Positions 28,934 through 39,862 of a DNA stretch of 64,000 nucleotides are shown here, piece by piece. The translations under genes were made by a program, and so were the position numbers. Position 1 is the first letter of the stretch. Every line of letters starts with the position of its first letter. The notes under the pieces are model-generated. The model was given only the letters and a program-made list of their open reading frames with translations, was not told the origin of the DNA and did not search any database. Origin of the DNA: Paenacidovorax monticola (GTDB taxonomy: Bacteria; Pseudomonadota; Gammaproteobacteria; Burkholderiales; Burkholderiaceae_C); the NCBI RefSeq assembly GCF_014489595.1, contig NZ_CP060790.1:310001-374000 (forward strand), read 5' to 3'.

Positions 28934-30184
28934 TCAGAACACGCGGCCCTCTTCGAGGTGCCGCGTCGTGCCGTTGAGCTCGTAGTCGCCCACCACACGC
29001 GCCTTGTGCAGCAGCGGGTTGTGGCTGAAGATCGTGCGCAGGTTGCGCCAGTGGCGGTCCAGGTTGTGGCGCCGCGCCGTGGCCGACGCACCGCCCACTT
29101 CGAACAGCCGCTCGGCCGCCGCGAGCGCGAGGCGGCTCACGACGAGCTGCGTCTTGGCCGTGGCCAGCGCGCCCTGCAGCACGGCGGCCTGCGCGTCGGC
29201 TGCGCCGCGCAGGATGGCCTGCGCGCCCTGGTCGAGCACGCGCGCGTTCTCGGCCACGAGCGCGTCGATGGCGTGGCTCGTGGCCGCGAGCTCGCCCACC
29301 ACGGACTGCACGAAAGGGTCCTCGCGCGCCGTGTCGGCGGGGCTGTGCATGGCAGGGCGTGCGTGTTCGCGCACGTAGTGCACCGCGTCCGAGGCAATGT
29401 TGCGCACGATGCCCGCAGCCGTGGCCACGAGGATGAGCTGGCGCAGCGCCGAGGCGTGGCGCCCCGGCACCTGGTCGCGCGCCGCGGGCGCAACCTCGTC
29501 GGCGAAGACCTGCACGTTGTCTAGCTCCAGCCCGCCGCTGGCCGTGAGGCGCTGGCCCATGCCGTCCCAGTCGTCGAGCACGCGCACGCCCTCGCGGTCC
29601 ACGGGCACCACGGCGACCAGGCCCGCGCCGTCCTCGTCCACCGCGTACACGCCCGCGTAGTCGGCATAGGCCGTGCCCGTGGCGTAGTACTTGCGGCCGT
29701 TGAGCCGGTAGTGCGCGCCCTCGCGCGTGAGCGTGGAGGTGCTGATGCCCGCGCGCGCCGTGCCCAGCTCGGTGAACGCGCCGCCGAACAGCGCACCATC
29801 CAGCACCTGCTGGATCTGCCGCCGGTTTTGCGCCGTCGCGGGGCCCAGGCGCAGCAGCTCGGTGGTGTTGAAGTGCGAGCGCAGCGCGTGCGCCACGTTG
29901 GAGTCCGCCGCCGCCAGCGTGGCGACGGCACCGATGACGTCCTCGACCGAGCCGCCCGGCCCGCCCTGTTCGCGCGCTATGCGCAGCGCGCCCAGGCCCG
30001 AAGCGCGCACGCGGGCGAAGGCGTCGAAGGGCAGCTCGCGCCGCGCCTCGCGCTCGGCCGCACCCTGGGCGATGGCAGCGGCGAGCGCGGGCAGGCCCGC
30101 GAGGATGGCCTCGCGGCTGCGCGGGGCCTGGGAAGAGAGGGCCGCGTCGCGCGGCACGGGGGCGGCAAGGGTGGCTGCGTTCAT
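28934..30184 (-). CDS. Acyl-CoA dehydrogenase-fold flavin monooxygenase, DszC/SfnB-like
   Basis: A 416-residue protein of the acyl-CoA dehydrogenase superfamily, in the branch of FMN-dependent oxygenases such as dibenzothiophene monooxygenase DszC. Visible features are the helical N domain (FARVRASGLGALRIAREQGG), the beta domain with YRLNGRKYYATGTAYADYAG and VLDDWDGMGQRLTASGGLEL (the DDWDGxGQRLTASG block is strongly DszC-like), and the C-terminal helical bundle (GGASATARRHNLDRHWRNLR). The expected chemistry is oxygenation of a sulfur atom using reduced flavin supplied by a separate reductase, which is not encoded nearby. It is the last gene of the minus-strand ABC/aldo-keto reductase operon and ends against the CysB-family gene. 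The substrate is unknown. Confidence 0.85.
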   Translation of the reverse strand: MNAATLAAPVPRDAALSSQAPRSREAILAGLPALAAAIAQGAAEREARRELPFDAFARVRASGLGALRIAREQGGPGGSVEDVIGAVATLAAADSNVAHALRSHFNTTELLRLGPATAQNRRQIQQVLDGALFGGAFTELGTARAGISTSTLTREGAHYRLNGRKYYATGTAYADYAGVYAVDEDGAGLVAVVPVDREGVRVLDDWDGMGQRLTASGGLELDNVQVFADEVAPAARDQVPGRHASALRQLILVATAAGIVRNIASDAVHYVREHARPAMHSPADTAREDPFVQSVVGELAATSHAIDALVAENARVLDQGAQAILRGAADAQAAVLQGALATAKTQLVVSRLALAAAERLFEVGGASATARRHNLDRHWRNLRTIFSHNPLLHKARVVGDYELNGTTRHLEEGRVF

Positions 30185-30191
30185 GGGCGGT

Positions 30192-31208
30192 TCAGGCGGC
30201 GCTGGTGAAGGGAATCCGGCCCTCGACGGGATGGCCCGGGTCGGTGAAGCCCGGCGTGGACGGGTGGCCCGCGGCGACGAGGCGGTCGACCAGGGCCTCG
30301 TCCTCGGCCGTGAAGCGGTATTCGAGCGCCTTCACGTAGCCTTCCCACTGCTCGGGCGTGCGTGGCCCCGCGATGGCCGAGGTGATGAGCCGGTTGTTGA
30401 GCACCCAGGCCACGGCGAAGTCGGTGGTGGTGATGCCGCGTTCGGCGACGTGGCGGCGGATCTCCTCGGCGATCTCGATGGACTCGATGCGCCACTCGGT
30501 CTCCAGCATGCGCTTGTCCTTGCGCGCCGCGCGCGAACCGGCCTCGGGCTCGCCGCAGCTCGGGTACTTGGCCGTGAGCACGCCGCGCGCAAGCGGGCTG
30601 TACGACACCACGCCCAGGCCGTAGGCGGCCGCGGCGGGCAACTGCTCGGCTTCGGCCGTGCGGTTCACCAGGTTGTAGAGCGGCTGGCTCGCGATGGGGC
30701 GGTCGATGCCTTCGGCATCGGCCAGGTGCGCGACCTCGGCGATGCGCCAGCCGCGGAAGTTGGACACGCCGAAGTAGCGCAGCTTGCCCGCGCGGACCAG
30801 GTCGCCGATGGCGCGCACGGCCTCGCCCAGCGGCGCGTCGAAGTCCGCGCGGTGGAAGTACAGCAGGTCGATGTAGTCCGTGCCCAGGCGGCGCAGGCTG
30901 GCCTCGACCGATTCGATGATCCACTTGCGCGAGGTGCCGCGCCGGTTGGGGCCCTCGCCCAGCGGGTTGCCGAACTTGGTGGCCAGCACCCAGTCGTCGC
31001 GGTGCGCGCGGATGCCGCGGCCCACGACCTCCTCGGTCACGCCCTTCTGGTACACGTCGGCCGTATCGATGAAGTTGATGCCCTGGCTGCGCGCACGCGC
31101 GATGATGCCGTGGGCCGTGGCCTCGTCGGTGGGCCCGCCGAACATCATGGTGCCCAGCGCGAGGCGGGAGACTTTCAGGCCGCTGCGGCCCAGGTAACGG
31201 TAGCTCAT
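30192..31208 (-). CDS. Aldo/keto reductase
   Basis: A 338-residue NADPH-dependent oxidoreductase of the AKR (beta/alpha)8 barrel family. It starts YRYLGRSGLKVSRLALGTMM, has the catalytic Asp/Tyr segment NFIDTADVYQKG, the catalytic Lys in LATKFGNPLG, the His-containing IDLLYFHRADFDAPL, and a C-terminal cofactor-binding region (AIAGPRTPEQWEGYVKALEY). It is cytoplasmic. It lies 11 bp after the ABC ATPase gene and 7 bp before the DszC-like gene, so it is in the same operon. It may process a carbonyl product released after C-S bond cleavage, but this is inference from position only. Confidence 0.92.
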   Translation of the reverse strand: MSYRYLGRSGLKVSRLALGTMMFGGPTDEATAHGIIARARSQGINFIDTADVYQKGVTEEVVGRGIRAHRDDWVLATKFGNPLGEGPNRRGTSRKWIIESVEASLRRLGTDYIDLLYFHRADFDAPLGEAVRAIGDLVRAGKLRYFGVSNFRGWRIAEVAHLADAEGIDRPIASQPLYNLVNRTAEAEQLPAAAAYGLGVVSYSPLARGVLTAKYPSCGEPEAGSRAARKDKRMLETEWRIESIEIAEEIRRHVAERGITTTDFAVAWVLNNRLITSAIAGPRTPEQWEGYVKALEYRFTAEDEALVDRLVAAGHPSTPGFTDPGHPVEGRIPFTSAA

Positions 31209-31219
31209 GGAATTGGCTT

Positions 31220-32177
31220 TCACTTTCTCTCGGGATGGAAGGCAATGGGGGCGGTGTGCGGCGCGGGCTCGGGGTGGTGGCAGGCCACGAGGTGCCCGTC
31301 GGCGGCGGCCTGCAGCGCGGGCTCCTGCGCGGTGCACAGCGCGCTGGCCCGGGGGCAGCGCGGGTGGAAGCGGCAGCCCGTGGGCAGGTTCTGCGGACTC
31401 GGCAGGTCGCCCGTGAGCGGCGCGGCCTGGCGCCGCCGCGCGGGGTCGGGCACGGCGTCCATGAGCGCGCGCGTGTAGGGGTGGCGCGGCCGGGCCCAGA
31501 GGCTGCGCCGGTCGGCACTCTCGACCACGCGGCCCAGGTACATCACGATCACGCGGTCGGCAAAGTACTGCACCACCGACAGGTCGTGCGAGATGAACAA
31601 ATAGGCCAGGCCGCGCTCGGCCTTCATGGCCGACAGCAGGTTCAGGATCTGCGCCTGGATGGAAAGGTCCAGCGCCGACACGGGCTCGTCGCACACGATG
31701 AGCTCGGGCCGCAGGATGAGCGCGCGCGCGATGCCGATGCGCTGGCGCTGTCCGCCCGAGAACTCATGCGGGTAGCGCTGCAGCGCCGCGCGCGGCAGGC
31801 CCACCTGGTCGATGATCTGCTGCACCTGCCGCTGGCGCTCGGCGCCCGTGCCCAGGCCGTGCACGGCCAGCGGCGTGCCGAGGATCTCGCCGATGGTGTG
31901 GCGCGGATTGAGCGAGGCGAACGGGTCCTGGAACACCATCTGCAGCCGCCGCCGGAAGGGACGCAGTGCGGCCGGGCGCAGCGGCGCGATGTCGGTGCCG
32001 TCGATCTCGATGCGGCCGGCCGTGGGCTCCTCCAGCCGCAGCAGCGTGCGGCCCAGCGTGGACTTGCCGCAACCCGATTCGCCCACCAGGCCCACGGTTT
32101 CGCCGCGCTCCACGGTAAGCGAGACGCCGTCCACGGCACGCAGCACGCCCTTGGGCAGGCGGAAGTGGGTTTTCAGG

Positions 32178-32206
<29 letters not shown>
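31220..32206 (-). CDS. Peptide-type ABC transporter ATP-binding protein (DppF/OppF family)
   Basis: A 328-residue ATPase with Walker A GESGCGKST, Q-loop MVFQDPFASLNPRHT, signature FSGGQRQRIGIARAL, Walker B LIVCDEPVSALD and the H-loop FISHDLSV. The C-terminal oligopeptide-transporter extension contains the Cys residues of the family (TGCRFHPRCPRASALC), which can hold an Fe-S cluster. The chosen start MSTPLLSVSDLKTHF (32206) lies inside the end of the upstream dppD-like gene; an ATG at 32227 is an alternative. It works with the DppD-like ATPase and the two permeases just upstream. Confidence 0.93.
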
Positions 32207-33221
<1,015 letters not shown>

Positions 33222-33222
33222 C

Positions 33223-34250
33223 TCATCGCTCCTGCGTGAAGCGCGGGTTCAGCGCATCGTTGAGGCCGTCGCCGATCAGGTTGAAGGCCAGCACCGCGAA
33301 CACGATGGCCAGGCCTGGCGCGGCCGTGAGGTACCAGGCCGTGCGCAGCAGCTCGCGGCCCGCGCCGATCATGCTGCCCCAGCTGATGACATTGGGGTCG
33401 CCCATGCCCATGAAGGACAGGGCCGACTCCATGAGGATGGCCGAGGCCACCATGACCGACGAGGTCACGATGATGGGCGGCAGCGCGTTGGGCAGGATCT
33501 CGCGCGCGATGATGCGTGCGCTCCCATAGCCCAGGCTGCGCGCGGCGAGCACGAAGTCCTTCTGCCGCAGCGAGCGGAACTCGGCGCGCACCAGCCGCGC
33601 CACCGTGGGCCAGGTCACGAGGCCGATGGCCAGCACGATGGTGCGGATCGAGGGCTGCGCGATCGACACCAGTACCACGAGCAGGATGAAGCTGGGAATG
33701 GTCTGGAACAGCACCACGAGGCGCTGCAGCGCGTCGTCCACCCAGCCGCCGAAGTAGCCCGAAACGGCGCCCACGGCGATGCCCAGCGTCAGACCGATGA
33801 GCGTGGCCGACACGCCCACGAGCAGCGACACGCGCGCGCCGTGGGCAATGCCCGCGGCCACGTCGCGGCCCATGGAGTCGGTACCCAGCAGGTACTCGGC
33901 GCCCTGGCCGGGCCACACGAAGGGCTGGGCCACCATGTCGAGCGGGTCGCCCGGGTAGAGCCAGGGCGCGGCGAGCGCGATCAGCGTGATCGCGACGAGG
34001 AAGGCGCAGCCCACCATGGCCGTGGGGTTGCGCAGGAACACGCGCAGCGCGCGGCGCCCGCTGGCGGGCAAGGCCTGGGCCACGTCGGCGCTGGTGGCAC
34101 GCGCCGCGTCGGGCGCGTGCACGTTGGGCCAGGGGGCGGGTTCGCCGCCGGGCGCGGCACCGGCGGGAGCCGCCGTAGCCACGATGGGCGCCTGGCCCGC
34201 GGCGAGCGCGGCGGCGGCCGTGGAAGGGAAGGGGGAGCGGCGTGGCCCAT
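33223..34250 (-). CDS. Peptide-type ABC transporter permease (DppC family; probable N-terminal frameshift)
   Basis: A permease of about 342 residues with the OppC_N segment (RRALRVFLRNPTAMVGCAFL), a periplasmic loop with LLGTDSMGRDVAAGIAHGAR, and the coupling helix region LAARSLGYGSARIIAREILP. About six membrane helices are present. The ATG at 34250 overlaps the stop of the preceding permease (TGATG), the usual coupling, but it is in a different frame. One extra base in the run at 34231-34235 gives MGHAAPPFPSTAAAALAAGQ and joins it to the long frame. The other option is an in-frame start at 34284 inside dppB, which is less natural. Confidence 0.87.
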
Positions 34251-35236
34251 CAGTGCACCTCGATACGGGGGTCGAGCCAGGCATGCAGCAGGTCGACGAG
34301 CATGTTGGCCAGGATGACCAGCAGCGATGAAAGGAACAACACGCCCATCAGCACGTTGAAGTCGCGGCTGAGGACGGCCTCGAACGCCAGCCGGCCCAGG
34401 CCCGGCCAGCTGTACACGGTCTCGACCACCACGGCGCCGCCGAGCAGGCCGCCCAGGTGCATGCCGGCCATGGTGGTCACGGGCAGCAGGGCGTTGCGCA
34501 GCACGTGCTGCACCGTCACGCGCCAGGGTGCGATGCCCTTGGCCGCCGCCGTGCGCACGAAGTCCTGCGACTGCACTTCGAGCATCGCGGCGCGCGTCAG
34601 GCGGGCGTAGATAGCTACAAAAAATAGAGCGAGCGAGGTGGCCGGAAGCACCATGTAGCGCAGCTGGTCGAGCCAGGCGGCAAGGCCCGTGAGGTCCGAG
34701 CCGATGCGGCCCGCGCCGCCGCTGGGCAGCCAGCCCAGGTGCACCGAGAACACCACGATGAGCATGAGCCCCACCCAGAAGCCCGGTACCGAATAGAACA
34801 GCAGCGCGAGCACCGACAGCAGCCGGTCGGGCAGGCGCCCCGCGAAGCTCGCCATCACTGCGCCGAGCGCGATGCCCAGCGCCAGCGCGATCGTGAGCGC
34901 CAGACCCATGAGCGCGAGCGTGCTGGGCAGGCGCTGGCCGATCAGCGCCAACACGGGCATGTTGTAGCGCGGCGAGAAGCCCAGGCTGAACTGCGAGAGG
35001 TGGCCCAGGTAGGCCTGCAGCTGCTGCAGCACAGGCAGGTCCAGCCCGAAGCGCGAGCGCAGCGCGGCCATGGTCTCGGCCGTGGCCGCGCCGGCCTCGC
35101 CCGCGAGCACGTCGGCTGCGTCGCCGGGCGTGAGCTGCAATAGCAGGAAGTTGAGGACCACGATGCCGATCACCGTGGGAATGGCGAGCACCACGGTATG
35201 CCGCAGCGTTCGCCCGAGTCGAGACAAGGCACTCAT
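34250..35236 (-). CDS. Peptide-type ABC transporter permease (DppB family)
   Basis: A 328-residue inner-membrane permease, first gene of the minus-strand transporter operon. The N-terminal helix (VVLAIPTVIGIVVLNFLLLQ) is followed by the family LTPGDAADVLAGEAG segment. The C-terminal half has YARLTRAAMLEVQSQDFVRT and GIAPWRVTVQHVLRNALLPV, the EAA-like coupling motif, and it ends LLHAWLDPRIEVH, as in DppB. It forms the membrane channel with the DppC-family protein. It is divergent from the luciferase-family monooxygenase gene across 271 bp. No periplasmic binding protein is on this strand; three paralogues lie on the other arm. Confidence 0.93.
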   Translation of the reverse strand: MSALSRLGRTLRHTVVLAIPTVIGIVVLNFLLLQLTPGDAADVLAGEAGAATAETMAALRSRFGLDLPVLQQLQAYLGHLSQFSLGFSPRYNMPVLALIGQRLPSTLALMGLALTIALALGIALGAVMASFAGRLPDRLLSVLALLFYSVPGFWVGLMLIVVFSVHLGWLPSGGAGRIGSDLTGLAAWLDQLRYMVLPATSLALFFVAIYARLTRAAMLEVQSQDFVRTAAAKGIAPWRVTVQHVLRNALLPVTTMAGMHLGGLLGGAVVVETVYSWPGLGRLAFEAVLSRDFNVLMGVLFLSSLLVILANMLVDLLHAWLDPRIEVH

Positions 35237-35507
35237 AGAAATCGAATGGAAATCGGTGCCTGGAATATTAGGTGGCGAATAAGCGCGCTCGGGCGGATCA
35301 CTTGCGCGGATTTCTTCTATGAATATCTGGCGCTCAGGTGCGCATGAAGGCTGGCGCCGCGTGCGCCTTGAAAGAGTGCGTTGGATGAATATGCGGTTTT
35401 GTTTTTTGATATTCGATGCTCGAAATGGAATGAAGGCGGCGGAGTCAATCCATAAGACCATCGGTTTTCCGATAACCGGTCCGATATTTCCCTTTGCCTC
35501 CAATGCC
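35237..35507. promoter_or_regulatory. Divergent control region of the organosulfur locus
   Basis: This 271-bp gene-free region separates the ABC-operon start from the monooxygenase start and is clearly more AT-rich than its surroundings. It holds a short perfect palindrome TTCGA-TGC-TCGAA (35412-35424) and the hairpin-like ATCGG-TTTT-CCGAT (35460-35473), which overlaps GGTT-TTCCGAT-AACC. These are candidate binding sites for the nearby CysB-family activator, but no consensus can be asserted. Both transcription units probably start here. Confidence 0.5.
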
Positions 35508-36692
35508 ATGACCCTGACCCACCGCCCTGGCGCGCTCGTAGACTGGGAGCGCTTTTCCGCACCGACAGATTTCCCCGACAGCCCCCTGTCCCAGGCCCTG
35601 CGCCAGCCCATCCTGCTCGGGCTGTTCCTGCCCATCCAGGCGGGGGGCTGGAGCGCATCGACGCTGCCGCGCACGACCGACTGGCGTTTCGACTACAACC
35701 AGGACCTCGTGCTCACGGCCGAGCGCCTGGGGTTCGACCTCGTGTTCGCGCTCTCGCAGTGGCTGCCCAAGGGGGGCTATGGCGGCGTGTTCGACGGCCA
35801 GGCGCTGGACTCGTTCGCGACCACGGCGGCGCTGACCTCGGTGACGCAGCGCATCCTGCTGATTTCCACCATCCACGTGCTCTACGGCCCGCTGCACCCG
35901 CTGCACCTGGCCAAGTGGGGCGCGACGCTGGACCACATCTCGGGCGGGCGCTGGGGCATCAACGTGGTCACGGGCCACCGCGCCGTGGAGCACGAGATGT
36001 TCGGCTGGGACCGCATCGACCACGACAAGCGCTACGGCCTCGCGGCAGAGTTCCTGGAGGTCGCGCAGCGCCTGTGGAGCGACGACGAGAATTTCTCGTT
36101 CCAGGGCGATTCGCCATGGCGCCTGGGCGGCGGCTACGTGAGCCCCAAGCCGCGCTTCGGCCGCCCCGTGCTGGTGAACGCCACGGGCTCGGACGCGGGC
36201 ATCTCGTTCGCGGCGCGTTACTCCGACATCGTGTTCATCACCAGCCCCGGCGCGTCCGACTTCGCGCGCGCCATCGAGGTGCTGCCCGCGCACGCCGCGC
36301 GCGTCAAGCAGGCGGCGCGTGAGGCGGGGCGCGAGGTGCGCACGCTGCTCAACCCCATGGTCATCAGCCGCGAGACCGAGGCCGAGACCTGGGCCTACCA
36401 CGACGCCATCGTGGCCCACCAGGACCACCGCACGCCCGAGGGCTTCAGCGGCTTCGAGAGCGACGCCCATGCCTGGAGGGGCCGTGTGGGCCTGGACGCG
36501 CCCAAGCGCCGCGCGATCGGCGGAAACATCGAGGTCATCGGCACGCCCGAGCAGGTGGTCGAGCAGTTCGTGCAGCTCCAGCGCGCGGGCATCGACGGCC
36601 TGCAGTTGAGCTTCTTCGACTTCAAGCCCGACCTCGAATTCTTCGGCGACCGCATCCTGCCGCTCATGAAGCAGGCCGGGCTGCGCCTGTGA
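35508..36692 (+). CDS. LLM-class FMN-dependent monooxygenase (SsuD/DszA-like)
   Basis: A 394-residue luciferase-family TIM-barrel monooxygenase. Evidence is the N-terminal strand PILLGLFLPIQAGG, the barrel segment TAERLGFDLVFALSQWLPKG, DHISGGRWGINVVTGHR (compare the SGGR-NVVT block of the DszA/SsuD/NtaA group) and VLVNATGSDAGISFAARYSD. Members use reduced FMN and O2 to cleave C-S or C-N bonds of sulfonates, sulfones or chelates. Length is nearer SsuD (about 380) than DszA (about 450). It is cytoplasmic. It is the first gene of the plus-strand arm, followed by a binding-protein gene. Dimethylsulfone or sulfonate oxygenase is an alternative; the substrate is not decided by sequence. Confidence 0.88.
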   Translation: MTLTHRPGALVDWERFSAPTDFPDSPLSQALRQPILLGLFLPIQAGGWSASTLPRTTDWRFDYNQDLVLTAERLGFDLVFALSQWLPKGGYGGVFDGQALDSFATTAALTSVTQRILLISTIHVLYGPLHPLHLAKWGATLDHISGGRWGINVVTGHRAVEHEMFGWDRIDHDKRYGLAAEFLEVAQRLWSDDENFSFQGDSPWRLGGGYVSPKPRFGRPVLVNATGSDAGISFAARYSDIVFITSPGASDFARAIEVLPAHAARVKQAAREAGREVRTLLNPMVISRETEAETWAYHDAIVAHQDHRTPEGFSGFESDAHAWRGRVGLDAPKRRAIGGNIEVIGTPEQVVEQFVQLQRAGIDGLQLSFFDFKPDLEFFGDRILPLMKQAGLRL

Positions 36693-36730
36693 CCCTTTCC
36701 CTCCCTTCCCGTCCCCCACCAGCGATCTCC

Positions 36731-38319
36731 ATGCAAGCGAACCGACTGATCTCCTCCCTCGCCCTGGCCGTGCTGGCCCTGGCCGGCCCCGGCGCCCGCG
36801 CCCAGGCACCCACGCCTTCAAGGGCGGCACGCTCACCACCGTGGCCGCGGCCGAGCCGACCTCGCTCGTGTCCTTCCTGGACACCAAGACCGACAACCGC
36901 GACGTGAGCGCCAAGATCACCGAGGGCCTGCTGCGCTACGACGCGCAGTTCAAGCCCCAGCCGCTGCTGGCCACGGCCTGGGAGGTGAGCGCCGATGGCC
37001 TGCGCTACACCTTCAAGCTGCGCCAGGGCGTGAAGTTCCACGACGGCCGGGACTTCACGGCCGAAGACGTGCGCTACTCGCTGCTCACGCAGAAGAAGCA
37101 GGGCCCGCGCGGGCGTATCACGCTGCAGAACCTGGAGCGCATCGAAACGCCCGACGCGTACACCGCCGTGCTCGTGCTCTCCAGGCCTGCGCCGTTCCTG
37201 ATCAAGTCGCTGTCATCGGCCGAATTGCCCATCGTGCCGGCGCACCGCTATGCCGAAGGGGACCCGCTGGCCAGCCCCAATACCACGGCTCCCGTGGGCA
37301 CGGGGCCCTTCGTGTTCGAGCAGTGGGTGCGCGGCAGCCACATCATCCTGCGCAAGAACCCGAACTACTGGCGCCCGGGCGTGCCCCACCTCGACCGCGT
37401 GGTGTTCAAGTTCGTGCGCGACCCGGCCGCGATCTCGGCGGCCGTGGAGACGGGCGAGACCGATGTGGCGCTGAACCTGAGCCTCTCCGACCTGGACCGC
37501 CTCGCCAAGAACCCGCAGCTCAGGGTGGACGACAGCTACGACGCCTTCCTCAACAACGCGTCGTTCCTCGAATTCAACGTGGAGCACCCCATTCTGGGCA
37601 AGCCCGCCGTGCGCCACGCGATCGCGCGTGCGATCGACCGCCAGTTCATCGCCAGCAACATCTACTACAAGCGTGCCGAGGTGGTGAATTCGCCGATTCC
37701 GCGCGTGCTCTCGGCCTACTATGACGACAGCACCTTCGCCTACCCGCACGACGTGGCGGCCGCGAACCGTCTGCTCGACGAAGCCGGCCATCCGCGCCAG
37801 GCAGGCGGCCAGCGCTTCGCGCTCAAGCTCACCTACATCCCGGGGGCTTACTTCAAGCAGACGGCCGAGTACCTGCGCGCCGCCCTCAACCGCGTGGGCA
37901 TCAAGGTCGAGATCCTCGACGGCGACCTGCCCACCTTCCTCAAGCGCGCCTACACCGCGCGCGAGTTCGATCTCAACATCAACGGCCTGGGCCGGCTGTT
38001 CGACCCCACCGTGGGCGTGCAGCGCATCTACTGGTCCGACGGCATCAAGAACCCGCTGATCTGGATCAACGCCTCGCACTACAGCAACCCGCGCGTGGAC
38101 GAGCTGTTCCGCCAGGCGGCCGTCGAGGTGAACGAGGCCCGGCGTGCCGCGCAGTTCAAGGAAATCCAGCAGATCGTTGGGCGCGACCTGCCCGCGCTGC
38201 CGCTGGCCACCGTGCCCTCGGCGCTGCGCGTGCACAGCGCGCGCGTGCACCAGCTCAACAACAGCATCGACCTCACGGCCGGGGATTTCTCCGACGCCTG
38301 GATCGAGCCGCGCAAGTGA
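36731..38319 (+). CDS. Peptide-type ABC transporter substrate-binding protein 1 (one apparent frameshift)
   Basis: A family 5 (SBP_bac_5) periplasmic binding protein of about 529 residues after repair. The signal peptide (LISSLALAVLALAGPGARAQ, ATG at 36731) is in a different frame from the mature domain. One base added in the C run at 36809-36811 gives QAPHAFKGGTLTTVAAAEPT, the standard mature start. Typical elements follow: LLATAWEVSADGLRYTFKLR, GVKFHDGRDFTAEDVRYSLL, APVGTGPFVFEQWVRGSH and FDPTVGVQRIYWSD. It should deliver substrate to the DppBCDF-like importer encoded on the opposite strand. It is the most divergent of the three paralogous binding proteins here. Confidence 0.9.
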
Positions 38320-38326
38320 GAACCGC

Positions 38327-39862
38327 ATGACGACACCCACCGCCTCCACCCCGGCCGCCACCGTGGCCGAAACCCTCGACGCGCTCACCTTCGCGGGCGC
38401 CCGCGAGCAGGCCCACGCCCTGGCCGAAGGCCGTGTGAGCGCCAGCGCGCTGCTGGAACATGTGCTCGCGCGCATCGCGCTGTTCGATGCCGAGCTCAAT
38501 GCCGTGCCCGTTGTCGATGCCGAACGCGCCCGGGCCGCCGCGCGCGAGGCCGACGCGGCACTGGCGCGCGGCGAGCGCCGCCCGCTGCTGGGCGTGCCCG
38601 TCACCGTGAAGGAGTCCTTCGACGTGGCGGGCCTGGCCACGAGCACGGGCAACCCCGCCTATGCCGGCAATGTGGCCACGGCCGATGCGCCCGCCGTGGC
38701 CGCGCTGCGCGCGGCAGGCGCCGTCATCGTGGGCAAGAGCAACGTGCCGCTGTCACTGGCCGACCTGCAGAGCTACAACGCGGTCCACGGCCTTACGCGC
38801 AACCCCTGGGACCCCGCGCGCACGCCGGGCGGCTCTTCGGGCGGATCGGCCGCCGCGCTGGCCGCGGGCTATGTGGCGCTTGAACTCGGATCGGACATCG
38901 GCGGCTCCATCCGCATCCCCGCGCACTTCACGGGCGTGTACGGCCACAAGCCCACCTACGGCCTCGTGTCCATGCGCGGCACGGGCGTGCCGTCCGGGCG
39001 CCATGCCGAGCGCGACCTCACGGTGGGCGGCCCCATGGCGCGCACGGCGGCCGACCTCGAGCTCGCGCTCGAACTGCTGCTCAACCGCGACCCGCTGCAG
39101 TCGAAGGCCTGGCGCGCCACGCTGCCGCCCGCGCGCCACCAGCGGCTGGCGGACTTCCGCGTGCTGCTTATCGACCACTGGCCGGGCACCGAGCGCACGC
39201 GCAGCGAACGGCTCGTGGGCGAGCGCCTGCTGGAGCGTTTGCGCACCCAAGGCGCGCGCGTGAGCCGCCCGCAGGACCTGCCGCCGGGCCTGCTGCCCGA
39301 CCTCGCGGCGCAGCACCGCACCTACCGCAGCCTGCTGGGTTCCTCGCTCGTGGAGCCACCGCCGCTCAGCGACGCGGCACAGGCGCGCCTGGCCGCATTG
39401 GCCCCTGAGGACCGCAGTGCCGATGCCGCCTGGCTGCGCTCGTTCACGCTGCCGCACCGAGAATGGCTGCGCGACAACGAGCACCGCCTGGCGCTGCGCC
39501 ACCAGTGGGAGCGGCTGTTCGAAGCGTTCGACGTGGTGGTCACGCCCGTGGCGCCCACGCCGGCGTTCGCGCACGACCACAGCGAGCCCAAGGACGCGCG
39601 CCAGTTCCCCGTGCAGTATGAGGATGGCGTGCGCCCGCTGGGCTTCCTGGGGCTGTTCACCTGGGCGGGCCTGCCCGTGCTGCCGGGGCTGCCCGCCACG
39701 AGCTTTCCGCTTGGGCTCGACAGCGACGGCCTGCCGATCGGCGCCCAGGCCGTGGGGCCTTATCTGGAAGACCGCACGCCCATCGCGTTCGCGCACCTGC
39801 TGGAGCGGGCCTACGGCGGCTTCGAGGCTCCGCCGGCCTTTGCCGTGGGGCGCGCGCTATGA
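38327..39862 (+). CDS. Amidase signature family hydrolase
   Basis: A 511-residue amidase with the Ser-cisSer-Lys catalytic system: the Lys in GVPVTVKESFDVAG, the Gly/Ser-rich signature TPGGSSGGSAAALAAG with the cis-Ser, and GSDIGGSIRIPAHFTGVYGH with the nucleophilic Ser. There is no signal peptide, so it acts in the cytoplasm. It could cleave an amide or ester in an imported conjugate before or after sulfur removal. It starts 8 bp after the binding-protein gene, and its stop overlaps the start of the next gene (ATGA), so it belongs to the operon. The substrate is unknown. Confidence 0.92.
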   Translation: MTTPTASTPAATVAETLDALTFAGAREQAHALAEGRVSASALLEHVLARIALFDAELNAVPVVDAERARAAAREADAALARGERRPLLGVPVTVKESFDVAGLATSTGNPAYAGNVATADAPAVAALRAAGAVIVGKSNVPLSLADLQSYNAVHGLTRNPWDPARTPGGSSGGSAAALAAGYVALELGSDIGGSIRIPAHFTGVYGHKPTYGLVSMRGTGVPSGRHAERDLTVGGPMARTAADLELALELLLNRDPLQSKAWRATLPPARHQRLADFRVLLIDHWPGTERTRSERLVGERLLERLRTQGARVSRPQDLPPGLLPDLAAQHRTYRSLLGSSLVEPPPLSDAAQARLAALAPEDRSADAAWLRSFTLPHREWLRDNEHRLALRHQWERLFEAFDVVVTPVAPTPAFAHDHSEPKDARQFPVQYEDGVRPLGFLGLFTWAGLPVLPGLPATSFPLGLDSDGLPIGAQAVGPYLEDRTPIAFAHLLERAYGGFEAPPAFAVGRAL

